This document shows positions 36,353-44,570 of a stretch of 64,000 nucleotides of DNA, in pieces; the stretch's first letter is position 1, and each line of letters starts with the position of its first letter. The notes below the pieces were generated by a model. The model did not search any database. It was not told the DNA's origin and was given only the letters and a program-made list of their open reading frames with translations. Origin of the DNA: Aphanizomenon flos-aquae FACHB-1287 (GTDB lineage: Bacteria; Cyanobacteriota; Cyanobacteriia; Cyanobacteriales; Nostocaceae); contig NZ_JACJTO010000005.1 in the NCBI RefSeq assembly GCF_014698755.1, forward strand, positions 1 through 64,000, in the 5' to 3' direction. The translations under genes were made by a program, and so were the position numbers.

Positions 36353-37480
36353 ATGAGCAGGAATATCACCGTGACTTTATTTCACCAACAAAGTAACTTA
36401 TTAATAATTTCCGCCTTACTGGGCTTAATAACTTTACCGACCATGGTAACACCAGCCACAGCCCAAAAAATTGATAATACTGGTAATATTGACAAAAATC
36501 CCAATCTTAATCAACTCAATTCTACCCCCACCTATCCAGCCGCACCACCACCAAAAACAGTAAAACCCCTACCAAACGAGAGAGAATTACAAGAAAGGGA
36601 AATACGAGTAGATTATCGGATTAGTAACTTACTAGGAGATCCTACAGGTAATCTTTGGGTCGGTTCGTGGCGGGGATTATCACGCATTGATCCGAATACA
36701 GGTAGGGTAATTTCTCGTATCAGTTTACCAAATATTATAATTAGTGCCTTAGTACAAGATAAATTAGGCCGTTTATGGGTAGGAAACAATGAAGGTTTAA
36801 CAAGAGTAGACCCCCAAACCAGTCAAATTACAGCCCAAAATTTATTATTACCCTCCAAACGAGTATTATCACTATTAATTGATAAACGAGGTTACTTGTG
36901 GGTAGGAACTGATGCCGGTTTAACCCTGGTTAGTCCCGACCAAGGTATGATCATGACCACTGTTAAAAATATGCCCGGTGTCAGTGTTAACACCATGACC
37001 TTAGATGCTGATGGTCAACTATGGGCTGGGACTCTAGAGGGAATAGTCAAGGTAAATACCGCCAGTGCTTTAATAATGAAGAGAATCCAAAATCTACCAG
37101 GAGGAACTGTCCAAGCTTTAGCTATTAATTCCCAAGGGTTAATTTGGGCAGGAATGCCAAATCAATTGTTAGTTATTAACCCCAAAAATGGTATTGTCTT
37201 ACGCTCTGTAACTCCCATGCGCGGACGCAATGTTACATCAGTCAAATTTGCCAAAGATGGTAGTGTATGGGTTGGTACTAGCAATGGTTTATTCCGATTA
37301 AACCCACATACAGGAGCAGTATTAGACCAAGTAGCTGGACTTCCTTCCAGTCGAGTTTTGACCCTTGTACCAGATCTTGGTAATAAATTATGGGTAGGAA
37401 CAATGGAGGGTTTAGCTTGGTTAATGCCTTCAGTCGGTCAAGCTCAACCTCATTTTGGTTTTGGTCGCTATGTACAATAG
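36353..37480 (+). CDS. exported beta-propeller protein (two-component-regulator propeller type)
   Basis: This 375-residue protein starts at the ATG giving MSRNITVTLFHQQ. A signal-peptide-like segment (LLIISALLGLITLPTMVTPA, then TAQK) precedes a Pro/Asn linker. The rest is about six to seven propeller blades with the repeat LWVGTNEGL-xRVDPQTG, seen as NLWVGSWRGLSRIDPNTG, LWVGNNEGLTRVDPQTS and LWVGTDAGLTLVSPDQG. Likely a periplasmic or outer-surface binding protein. It is not part of a visible sensor kinase gene. Confidence 0.78.
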   Translation: MSRNITVTLFHQQSNLLIISALLGLITLPTMVTPATAQKIDNTGNIDKNPNLNQLNSTPTYPAAPPPKTVKPLPNERELQEREIRVDYRISNLLGDPTGNLWVGSWRGLSRIDPNTGRVISRISLPNIIISALVQDKLGRLWVGNNEGLTRVDPQTSQITAQNLLLPSKRVLSLLIDKRGYLWVGTDAGLTLVSPDQGMIMTTVKNMPGVSVNTMTLDADGQLWAGTLEGIVKVNTASALIMKRIQNLPGGTVQALAINSQGLIWAGMPNQLLVINPKNGIVLRSVTPMRGRNVTSVKFAKDGSVWVGTSNGLFRLNPHTGAVLDQVAGLPSSRVLTLVPDLGNKLWVGTMEGLAWLMPSVGQAQPHFGFGRYVQ

Positions 37481-37555
37481 GGAAGAATTGACAATTAACA
37501 ATTAACAATTAACAATTGACAATTATCAGTTATTTATGACAGTTACCAATTATTT

Positions 37556-38329
37556 ATGGCAGTTACCACCCAACAATTAACTCAATGGAAACAACAGGGA
37601 CGGACGATTGTTGCCTTAACTGCCTGGGATTATGCGATCGCTCAACTTTTAGATGTCGCTGGTGTAGACTTGATTCTAGTTGGTGATTCTCTTGCTGTTA
37701 TCCTTGGTTATGAAACTACTTTACCACTAACCTTAGATGAAATGATCCATCATGCTAAAGCTGTGCGTCGTGGTGTTAAAAATGCTTTAGTAGTAGTAGA
37801 TTTACCATTTTTGACCTATCAAGAAAGTGTTTCCCAAGCCATGCACTCTGCTGGTAGGGTGCTAAAAGAAACAGGAGCGCAAGCGGTAAAATTAGAAGGT
37901 GGTTATCCCGCAATGGTAGAAACTATTACCAGACTCGTTCAAGTGGGGATTCCGGTTATGGGCCACGTGGGATTAATACCTCAATCAATCCATCAATTAG
38001 GACTGCGACAGCAGGGAAAAACCCCGGAAGCAGGAGAGAGAATTTTTAATGAAGCGATCGCTCTCGAACAAGCCGGGGTTTTTGCTATAGTATTAGAACA
38101 CATTCCTACAAAACTAGCGCTGCAAATTACTCAAAAAATCCGTATTCCCACTATCGGTATCGGTGCAGGTTCTAGCTGTGATGGTCAAGTATTAGTAACT
38201 TCTGATGTTTTGGGACTTTCGGAAAAACAACCACCATTCGCCAAAGTTTATACAAACTTACGAGAAACAATTACCAAAGCTGTACAAGATTACGCTGTGG
38301 AAGTGCGAGAAGGACAATTTCCTAAATAG
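37556..38329 (+). CDS. panB: 3-methyl-2-oxobutanoate hydroxymethyltransferase
   Basis: This 257-residue enzyme makes ketopantoate from 2-oxoisovalerate and methylene-THF for pantothenate and CoA. Family features are [20 protein letters not shown], the metal-ligand region [27 protein letters not shown] and [14 protein letters not shown], then LEHIPTKLA and [14 protein letters not shown]. Length is normal. A 20-base tandem near-duplication covers the start codon, but the upstream copy of ATG is out of frame. PanC is not in the window. Confidence 0.95.
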   Translation: MAVTTQQLTQWKQQGRTIVALTAWDYAIAQLLDVAGVDLILVGDSLAVILGYETTLPLTLDEMIHHAKAVRRGVKNALVVVDLPFLTYQESVSQAMHSAGRVLKETGAQAVKLEGGYPAMVETITRLVQVGIPVMGHVGLIPQSIHQLGLRQQGKTPEAGERIFNEAIALEQAGVFAIVLEHIPTKLALQITQKIRIPTIGIGAGSSCDGQVLVTSDVLGLSEKQPPFAKVYTNLRETITKAVQDYAVEVREGQFPK

Positions 38330-38362
38330 TTAATATTCCCGGAAGAATAGCCTTATCAAAGG

Positions 38363-38731
38363 CTATTGATTCTGAGATTCTTGATTGATTTTGTTTTTTT
38401 CTTCTATCAAAGGAAGTTTTATATATTTTTCTGCTGCAATAATCATATATTCAATCAAACGGTTATATTCCGTCTCCCTTTCTATGTCAGTCCTAATTAA
38501 CTGCTTTTCGCGCTCTAAGGCAATTCGTTCCTGAATAACTTGTTCCCCTAACCGGATATTTTCTTCTATTGGTACACCTTCTGCTGTCACCATTGGCGCA
38601 TACCATGTAGCTTCTGAATCAGGAGTACGACGACTAACCAGAATATCTAAAGCCTCCAAATCATCGTGGTTTATCCGTACATAAGCTTTTAATTCAGACC
38701 TCGACATTTGAGCAAAATTAGGTTTCATCAA
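38363..38731 (-). CDS. DUF6887-type protein
   Basis: This 122-residue protein begins KPNFAQMSRSELKAYVRINH, typical of DUF6887 partners that follow DUF6888 genes in cyanobacteria. The second half is helical and charged (IQERIALEREKQLIRTDIER). In intact pairs the two genes overlap at their ends; here the upstream partner is frameshifted (38718-38964). A role as a small toxin-antitoxin-like pair has not been shown. The true start may be the second Met. Confidence 0.65.
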   Translation of the reverse strand: MMKPNFAQMSRSELKAYVRINHDDLEALDILVSRRTPDSEATWYAPMVTAEGVPIEENIRLGEQVIQERIALEREKQLIRTDIERETEYNRLIEYMIIAAEKYIKLPLIEEKNKINQESQNQ

Positions 38732-38964
38732 TAAACCTCCAATTTCCTTCAGGAAAGATTAAAATTTCCATTTCATCACCTGCTGTCAATGTATACATAT
38801 CCCTTAATTTCATTAAACCGAATTAAGTGGATGTCTAGAAAGCTGTTAGAGACCATCTGGCAAACCCTGAGACAGGTTAGGGCTTGTACAGCAGTAGGAT
38901 TGAAAATGGTAGTTTCCTCAATTGTGACATAAATAATCTTAAAACGAATGTCGCAATTTTCCAT
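38718..38964 (-). pseudogene. DUF6888-type protein with frameshift near its C-terminus
   Basis: The frame from 38964 gives a 62-residue protein whose middle (TAVQALTCLRVCQMVSNSFL, then DIHLIRFNEIKGYVYI) fits DUF6888. After YVYI the frame runs into DSR and a stop. In another frame the following sequence reads TAGDEMEILIFPEGNWRFID and ends at 38718, just past the start of the next gene. This is the expected conserved end of the family. A small deletion around 38786-38791 explains it. Confidence 0.6.
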
Positions 38965-39003
38965 TACAAGTCACTTCTAACTGTTTTGGTCTCTAAACCT
39001 CAA

Positions 39004-39963
39004 TTAAACCAACTTCAAATCAGGATATTCCGCAAATAAATCATCTGATGTCAATGTATCCCCTGACGCTTGGGGAGTCCATAAAACTTCAATAGCTAAT
39101 AGTTGTTCACCACCAAGACTACCAATTTGACGTAAAGCTTGACGCAAATCATCAGCATTATTAATAGCCGGAATTTCACATTTACTCAAAGTTGCCGCTA
39201 ATAAAGTGACAATAATGTATTCTCCAGGACCTTGGCTAATTAAGCGGGTGGGGTTATCTTCACCAGATAAAGCTTCCTGACGAACAGCCTTTAGTTGATT
39301 ATTGACATTAGAGAGAGTTTCTTCGCTAAACTTACTCCGTTCGGCTAAAGACAACCGATTAAATTGAGATTCTGCGGAATTTAACTTGGCTTGTTGAGTT
39401 CCACCACCTGCATATACCCAGTATTCAGGATGACGTAATAAAGCTAAACTAGCCTCTTGTAAAACTTCACTTCTTCCCGCTGGGGTATTAGTATCAGCAA
39501 TTTCCGCAATGTGATTTAATTCAGTTTGTAGATCTCTTCCTTGAGCTAGTAACCCAACTTGTAACCGGGTGACAGACACAGAAGAGTTGCTATTATAACT
39601 TACTTCTTCCGTTTCTCCACTGGTAACACGGCGGAAGGTTTGGACTAAAAAATTGCCTATAGCAAAAAAGATTAAAATCCCAAACAACCCGCCAAAACCG
39701 CCCCCAAAACCCCACAAGGGCAAAAGAAACGGAAAGCCAAAACCACCACCATAGGGGGCGTAATAACCGCCACCACTAGGCATATTTGTCCGGGGGGTGT
39801 AGGTACGGCTAGTAGGCATTCTAAAAGAGCCACCACCAATTCTACCACCGGAACGGGCTGCTAAGGCCTCATTAGCATGACTAAAGGCCAAAGTTAGCAC
39901 TAAGCTAATGATAAAGACGGTTTTAAATAGGGGCTTGAGGAATCCTTGTATTCTTTTATTCAT
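39004..39963 (-). CDS. DUF1517 family membrane protein
   Basis: This 319-residue protein has a signal or anchor helix (residues 12-36, ending ANEALA), a Gly/Pro/Tyr-rich stretch (RIGGGSFRMPTS, YYAPYGGGFGFPFLLPLWGF), a membrane span (FGGLFGILIFFAIGNFLVQT) and a DUF1517 domain with VTRLQVGLLAQGRDLQTELN and ILWTP-type final strands (EVLWTPQASGDTLTSDDLFA). Family members in cyanobacteria and chloroplasts are membrane proteins of unknown function. Confidence 0.82.
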   Translation of the reverse strand: MNKRIQGFLKPLFKTVFIISLVLTLAFSHANEALAARSGGRIGGGSFRMPTSRTYTPRTNMPSGGGYYAPYGGGFGFPFLLPLWGFGGGFGGLFGILIFFAIGNFLVQTFRRVTSGETEEVSYNSNSSVSVTRLQVGLLAQGRDLQTELNHIAEIADTNTPAGRSEVLQEASLALLRHPEYWVYAGGGTQQAKLNSAESQFNRLSLAERSKFSEETLSNVNNQLKAVRQEALSGEDNPTRLISQGPGEYIIVTLLAATLSKCEIPAINNADDLRQALRQIGSLGGEQLLAIEVLWTPQASGDTLTSDDLFAEYPDLKLV

Positions 39964-41014
39964 AAGACCTTTATGGCAACAACTGTATTTTTATGGTGAC
40001 TTCCCCTGTTTTGAAGAAGTGCGCTATCTCTAATCTACCGCTTCTGATCTTGGTTAGGGAGGAAATAGGGAGAGATTTCTGGTCTTGATAACCGTACCAG
40101 CAAACATCCTCACTATCAAAAAATTTGGGAATCAATTAACAATTAATTATTTCTCATCTTCGGTGAGGCCATAGTGATAATTGTATAGCTGGACAGGTAC
40201 ATTGTTATTTAAGATTCTAGCACTTGTTTATTTAGATGTAAATCCTGTTACTGATAAGTATTGCTCAAGTATCTAAACAATAGTTTTGTAAATGATACGA
40301 GTTTTACTAATTTTTCTACTAACTAATTTTTTCCGGATAGAGACGGAATATTTAGCACTTATATTTTAGGGGGTTATAGTTTTCGTCAGCAATGTAAGCA
40401 AAGTAACAATTAAAAATTTTACATTTACTATCTATCAATTGTTAAGTTAATTTGAGAAATTAACCTTGAAAATAGATTGTATTGTGGCCAATATATCCAT
40501 GATTATCATTTAAGGGTATTCAACTTTAAACTGGGCTGAACGCAATAATTAATACCATGATAAATCATAAACATCATGTAAGCAACCAAGGTAAAAAGAA
40601 TGGACAATATTAAATCATTATTTGGCAGTAAATGCTATGACACAGATTACAAAACTACTAATATTTTCTGGCGTTTTGGCACTAAAATAGACAATATTTA
40701 CAGTATTATAGAAGAAATAGTTGGATTTAACAATTTCCCGAGTAGTTTCTGAGTAATCTCTTGGGAAGATCATTAATAAATCATAGCTATATTTGATTAT
40801 GCAGATAACTTATCCAGTATTGATAAAACCGAACAAATTAAACAATAATTAGCGGCAAAATAGGTGATCAATTTATGGTTTTGCTCGCTAGGTGTTTAAC
40901 AATTTTCATAATACTTGTTGACTATTTCTATATAAAGTAGGGGTTTAGCAATACTAAACCCCTACAAGAATTTAAGATAATGCCCTAATTCCAGTTAATT
41001 TATCAAGCTTAATT
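39964..41014. other. 1-kb intergenic region without a clear gene
   Basis: No recognisable gene or RNA was found. A 50-codon ATG frame lies at 40600-40752 (MDNIKSLFGSKCYDTDYKTT start) but has no match that I know. The stretch is AT-rich and could be decayed coding DNA. A perfect 12-base hairpin lies at 40937-40965. Confidence 0.45.
40937..40965. terminator. perfect 12-bp hairpin before the 41015 gene
   Basis: GTAGGGGTTTAG, CAATA, CTAAACCCCTAC. There is no T-run. It lies 50 bases upstream of a start codon, so it may be a dispersed palindrome or an attenuator rather than a terminator. Confidence 0.5.
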
Positions 41015-42250
41015 ATGGAAAATATATCACAGCTAGGGTCACAAGTTAGAGATAAAACAACTTATCCAGATATCCTCGTTATTTCCCGAACATTCTGCCC
41101 AGAGGAGGCTGTAATTGGTGAATATGTTTATAATCGTTGTTTACAAGATCCAGATCGGGTAATTGTTCTCGCTGGTGGTTGTCCTGGGGATAAAAAATTT
41201 GATAAATCTCAACAATTTCCCATTTATCGTTGGTTTAATTTTCCTAATTGGTGTGATAACTGGTTAGGAAATATGATCCAATCTGGTTTTAATATTAGTG
41301 CTACTTTTTTATTGGCTATTAAGTTATATTTTCGCTATCATTACCGCTATATTGAATGGTGTCATGGGTATGATTTTCCAGCATTATTCGTACTCAGTTA
41401 TATTTTACCAATTCGCTTTTTTATCTATTTACATGGGAATGATTTATTAAGTGTAGCTAGTAATCCGTTGTGGAGATGGTTATTAAAATTAACTCTCAAA
41501 CGCGCTGCTGGAATTGTTTGTAATAGTTCTTATATTCGCAATTCTTTAAGAAATACTTTTCGCTTGGATACACCCACTCATGTTATTAACCCAGTCGTGA
41601 GACCAGAAAGATTTGGTAATCCTACTAGTCTTAGTCATATTGATGATTTGCGTAAACGCATCCGTCAGGGTTACAATATTCCTGAAACAGCAATAGTTAT
41701 TCTTTCTGTGGGTAATTTGGTTAAATATAAAAATTTTGATCGAATAATTGATAATATTCCCGTATTGCTAAATTTTGGTGTAGATGTTCATTGCATTATT
41801 TGTGGTAAAGGATCTTGTGAAACCCAGTTAAAATCCCAAGTTCAAAGGTTACGAATTGATCAAAGAGTACATTTTGCAGGATATGTTCCAGAACGGGATT
41901 TAGCCGGTTATTATATAGCTTGTGATATTTTTGCTATGTTAAATTCAGATTATCATGAGGATCAAACCAGAGATAATTTTGGACTGGTTTATTTAGAAGC
42001 TGGTTATTTTGGTAAACCTGTAATCGCTTCTCGTTTAGGTAGTGTTTTAGATGCAGTTCATCATCAAGAAAATGGCTTGTTAGTAAATCCCGATTCTGGT
42101 TATGAGGTTTTACAAACTTTTAATCGTTTGTGTCAAGATTCACAGCTTCGGGAAAAACTCGGCCGTCAAGGTAAGGAATTAGCGAAAAGGAAAACCTATC
42201 ATCGTTGGTTATATAGTCCTGAATCTGGTTATTCTTGTTTGTTGAATTAA
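41015..42250 (+). CDS. GT4 family glycosyltransferase
   Basis: This 411-residue GT-B glycosyltransferase has RTFCPEEAVIGEYVYNRCLQ near its start, YLHGNDLL near residue 147, AAGIVCNSSYIRNSLR, the C-domain start ILSVGNLVKYKNFDRIIDNI, and FGLVYLEAGYFGKPVIASRL with the donor-binding E-x7-E-like motif. Sugar donor and acceptor are not shown. The end (YHRWLYSPESGYSCLLN) overlaps the convergent thiS gene by four bases. Confidence 0.82.
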   Translation: MENISQLGSQVRDKTTYPDILVISRTFCPEEAVIGEYVYNRCLQDPDRVIVLAGGCPGDKKFDKSQQFPIYRWFNFPNWCDNWLGNMIQSGFNISATFLLAIKLYFRYHYRYIEWCHGYDFPALFVLSYILPIRFFIYLHGNDLLSVASNPLWRWLLKLTLKRAAGIVCNSSYIRNSLRNTFRLDTPTHVINPVVRPERFGNPTSLSHIDDLRKRIRQGYNIPETAIVILSVGNLVKYKNFDRIIDNIPVLLNFGVDVHCIICGKGSCETQLKSQVQRLRIDQRVHFAGYVPERDLAGYYIACDIFAMLNSDYHEDQTRDNFGLVYLEAGYFGKPVIASRLGSVLDAVHHQENGLLVNPDSGYEVLQTFNRLCQDSQLREKLGRQGKELAKRKTYHRWLYSPESGYSCLLN

Positions 42251-42459
42251 CCACCACCAACGATGGTGACTACTTCTAAGCAATCACCATTTTTGATTTC
42301 AGTTGTTGTCCAAAATTGACGATGTAAGATTTCACCGTTATATTCTACTGCAATTAAGCGAAGATTAAAACCCAACTGTTGGAGTAATTCGGGTAAAGTA
42401 ATTGGGGATATACAATGATGAGTTTCTCCATTGACTTGGAGATTAATTTGATTGGACAT
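42247..42459 (-). CDS. thiS: sulfur carrier protein ThiS
   Basis: This 70-residue ubiquitin-like protein starts at MSNQINLQVNGETHHC and ends VVTIVGGG; the C-terminal Gly-Gly is the thiocarboxylate site used for thiazole synthesis. A longer upstream extension reads into hydrophobic sequence with no family match and was rejected. It is 285 bases downstream of thiE on the same strand, which suggests a thiamine cluster. Here the tail has three Gly. Confidence 0.88.
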   Translation of the reverse strand: MSNQINLQVNGETHHCISPITLPELLQQLGFNLRLIAVEYNGEILHRQFWTTTEIKNGDCLEVVTIVGGG

Positions 42460-42743
42460 AAAGGGGTAAAAGTTTAAATTGAGAACTGATGAAAATAATG
42501 ATTTAATCAGAATTAGAATGTGCAGTATCAAAGCATAAAGGGGATAAAATAGGTATTTAATCTCCAATTGTCAATTTTACATTCTTGAAATCCATTTCTG
42601 ATGTTTGCTACTATAGCGGTATGCACTTGAATGAAATACAGAATTTACTTAAAAAACCATAGGCCAAAAGATTTTTAACTCTGTTCTCTGCTATAGTAAT
42701 CTTTCAAAAGTATCACCTTGAAATTACTGTCACTACTCCTGAT

Positions 42744-43787
42744 TTATTTAATTCTGTGTAGTTGAGAAAGAAAATATTGAGTTGCTAGAGTAGGTTGATC
42801 CGATTGGACAAGCGATCGCACTACAGCTACCCGTCGCGCTCCCGCATTCATGACATCATTTAAATTACTCATATCTATTCCCCCAATTGCAAACCAAGGA
42901 ATTTGACAATTTTGAGAAACATACTTAACATATTCTAAACCCGCTGCGGCTTTACCCGCTTTAGTCGGTGTCTCATACACAGGTCCCACACCAATATAAT
43001 CCGCACCTTCGCTAATTGCCCCTTGCATTTCTGGCGGATTTGTGGTGGAGCGACCAATAAGGCGCTGACTTCCTAGTAATTGACGCGCTACAGCAATGGG
43101 TATATCCTGTTGTCCCAAATGGACACCATCAGCATCTACAGCTAAAGCTAAATCTACTCGATCATTTATAATGAATAAAGCACCGTAATGATGACATAAC
43201 TGCCGTAGCTGCATAGCCCGTTCTAAACACACAGAATCATCAGCGGTTTTCTCTCGATATTGTAACAGAGTTAATCCACCTTGAAGGGACGCTTCCACAA
43301 TTGCCAGTAAATTATCTACAGGAGAGGTTACCAGGTATAAATGCGATCGCCATAATAACTGATGACGTTGATAACCCATCAAATTACTTTCCAGAGTATA
43401 AACCTGATAACGTATTTTTTTACAAGCTATCCCCATATTCCCGTCATCAAGTTTGCCATATTCTTCCAATACCCGCAACGCTTCCTGGACACGGCAAAAA
43501 TTAGCCTGTAATAGAGATGTAATATCAACCCGTTTTTCCTCTTGAGGGTGAGTTAAATCCGTTCCTGGATCTCCCGGTGTATCTCTTGCTGCTCGAATTT
43601 CCACAGTATGCCAAATCCCTAACTCTTGGCGTAGGTGTTTACATATACTTGAAAATTCGGAATTATTTAAACCAAAACGACACCATTCCTCAATAATTCG
43701 CAGACCTTCACGAGCGCGATCTAAATTAGCGTCTAAAATGCGATAAACAGTTTGCTGTATGTGACTGTGGTCTAAAACCATTCTCAA
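42744..43787 (-). CDS. thiE: thiamine phosphate synthase, cyanobacterial two-domain type
   Basis: This 347-residue protein has an N-terminal helical domain of about 140 residues (YRILDANLDRAREGLRIIEE, VQEALRVLEEYGKL), typical of cyanobacterial ThiE, and a C-terminal TIM barrel with LYLVTSPVD, TLLQYREKTADD, FIINDRVDLALAVDADGVHL, IGRSTTNPPEM and DYIGVGPVYETPTKAG. It joins HMP-PP and thiazole phosphate. No TPP riboswitch was recognised upstream. Length is normal for the fused class. Confidence 0.93.
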   Translation of the reverse strand: MRMVLDHSHIQQTVYRILDANLDRAREGLRIIEEWCRFGLNNSEFSSICKHLRQELGIWHTVEIRAARDTPGDPGTDLTHPQEEKRVDITSLLQANFCRVQEALRVLEEYGKLDDGNMGIACKKIRYQVYTLESNLMGYQRHQLLWRSHLYLVTSPVDNLLAIVEASLQGGLTLLQYREKTADDSVCLERAMQLRQLCHHYGALFIINDRVDLALAVDADGVHLGQQDIPIAVARQLLGSQRLIGRSTTNPPEMQGAISEGADYIGVGPVYETPTKAGKAAAGLEYVKYVSQNCQIPWFAIGGIDMSNLNDVMNAGARRVAVVRSLVQSDQPTLATQYFLSQLHRIK

Positions 43788-43853
43788 ACTCCATTCTTAA
43801 TGTTTTGTACATTATTCGTCATTCCTAATTCATAACGGACAATGGATAACTTA

Positions 43854-44486
43854 CTAAAAAACAAGCTCCAAACTTTCACTAGTGAGGGCTTTAAGCTTAG
43901 ACGTGAAAGATTCAGTACAGTCACTCCTTTGGGGCATAAACTGACCAATAGGGGGATGATTGGCAGTTGGTGATAGCATCATCTGTGGGACAGATTGGGG
44001 AGGAATTTGCTCAATTGGCTGTAAATTATTATTTATTTGATACTTATAACTAACTGGGGCAGGTAATAACCGGAGATGTTTATATTCTTCCATCCTGATT
44101 TCCTGTTTGGTGGCTGGTAAAATTGGTAGAGACGCAGAAGTGAGGCGTTCAGGGAATTTGCTACAAATCATCCGTTCAAATTCCATATTGAAATGATAGG
44201 TTGTTTCTCCCTTTCGTTGCCAAAAGGTCAAGATTTGCTGTACAGAAATGGCTTTATAACGACCTTGATACAAAGCTTCAATAACTGCTAAATGTAACCA
44301 ATGAAGAGGATATGCGGATTGCCATTGGTTAACTAATTCACTAACATTGTATCCATTCAGATCAAAGCTATAGTGAGTTAATAACTTAACTGCTAATTCC
44401 GCGGGAACGGCAAAAGTTTGAGTGATTGGGTCTGTTGTTAACATGGGTTGTGAGTTATAGGCAATAGGTATAAACATTTCACCCAT
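43854..44486 (-). CDS. hypothetical cyanobacterial protein
   Basis: This 210-residue protein has an N-terminal helical domain (FAVPAELAVKLLTHYSFDLN, WQSAYPLHWLHLAVIEALYQ, then GRYKAISVQQILTFWQRKGE) resembling a small winged or helical domain found in cyanobacterial proteins, and a Pro/Gln-rich C-terminal half of low complexity (EQIPPQSVPQMMLSPTANHP). Start could be 44444 (MLTTDP). I do not recognise a family. Confidence 0.55.
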   Translation of the reverse strand: MGEMFIPIAYNSQPMLTTDPITQTFAVPAELAVKLLTHYSFDLNGYNVSELVNQWQSAYPLHWLHLAVIEALYQGRYKAISVQQILTFWQRKGETTYHFNMEFERMICSKFPERLTSASLPILPATKQEIRMEEYKHLRLLPAPVSYKYQINNNLQPIEQIPPQSVPQMMLSPTANHPPIGQFMPQRSDCTESFTSKLKALTSESLELVF

Positions 44487-44570
44487 CGCATCTAGCCTAA
44501 CGTATTTTTAGCTACATGAGTTTTTTTCACAAGTTGCAAAACTGATAGGCCGTGTTTTCCATTCTAATCG

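Noticed and set aside
43788-43853. TPP riboswitch upstream of thiE
   Set aside because: The gap is too short and lacks the CTGAGA and ACCTGA-type core motifs.
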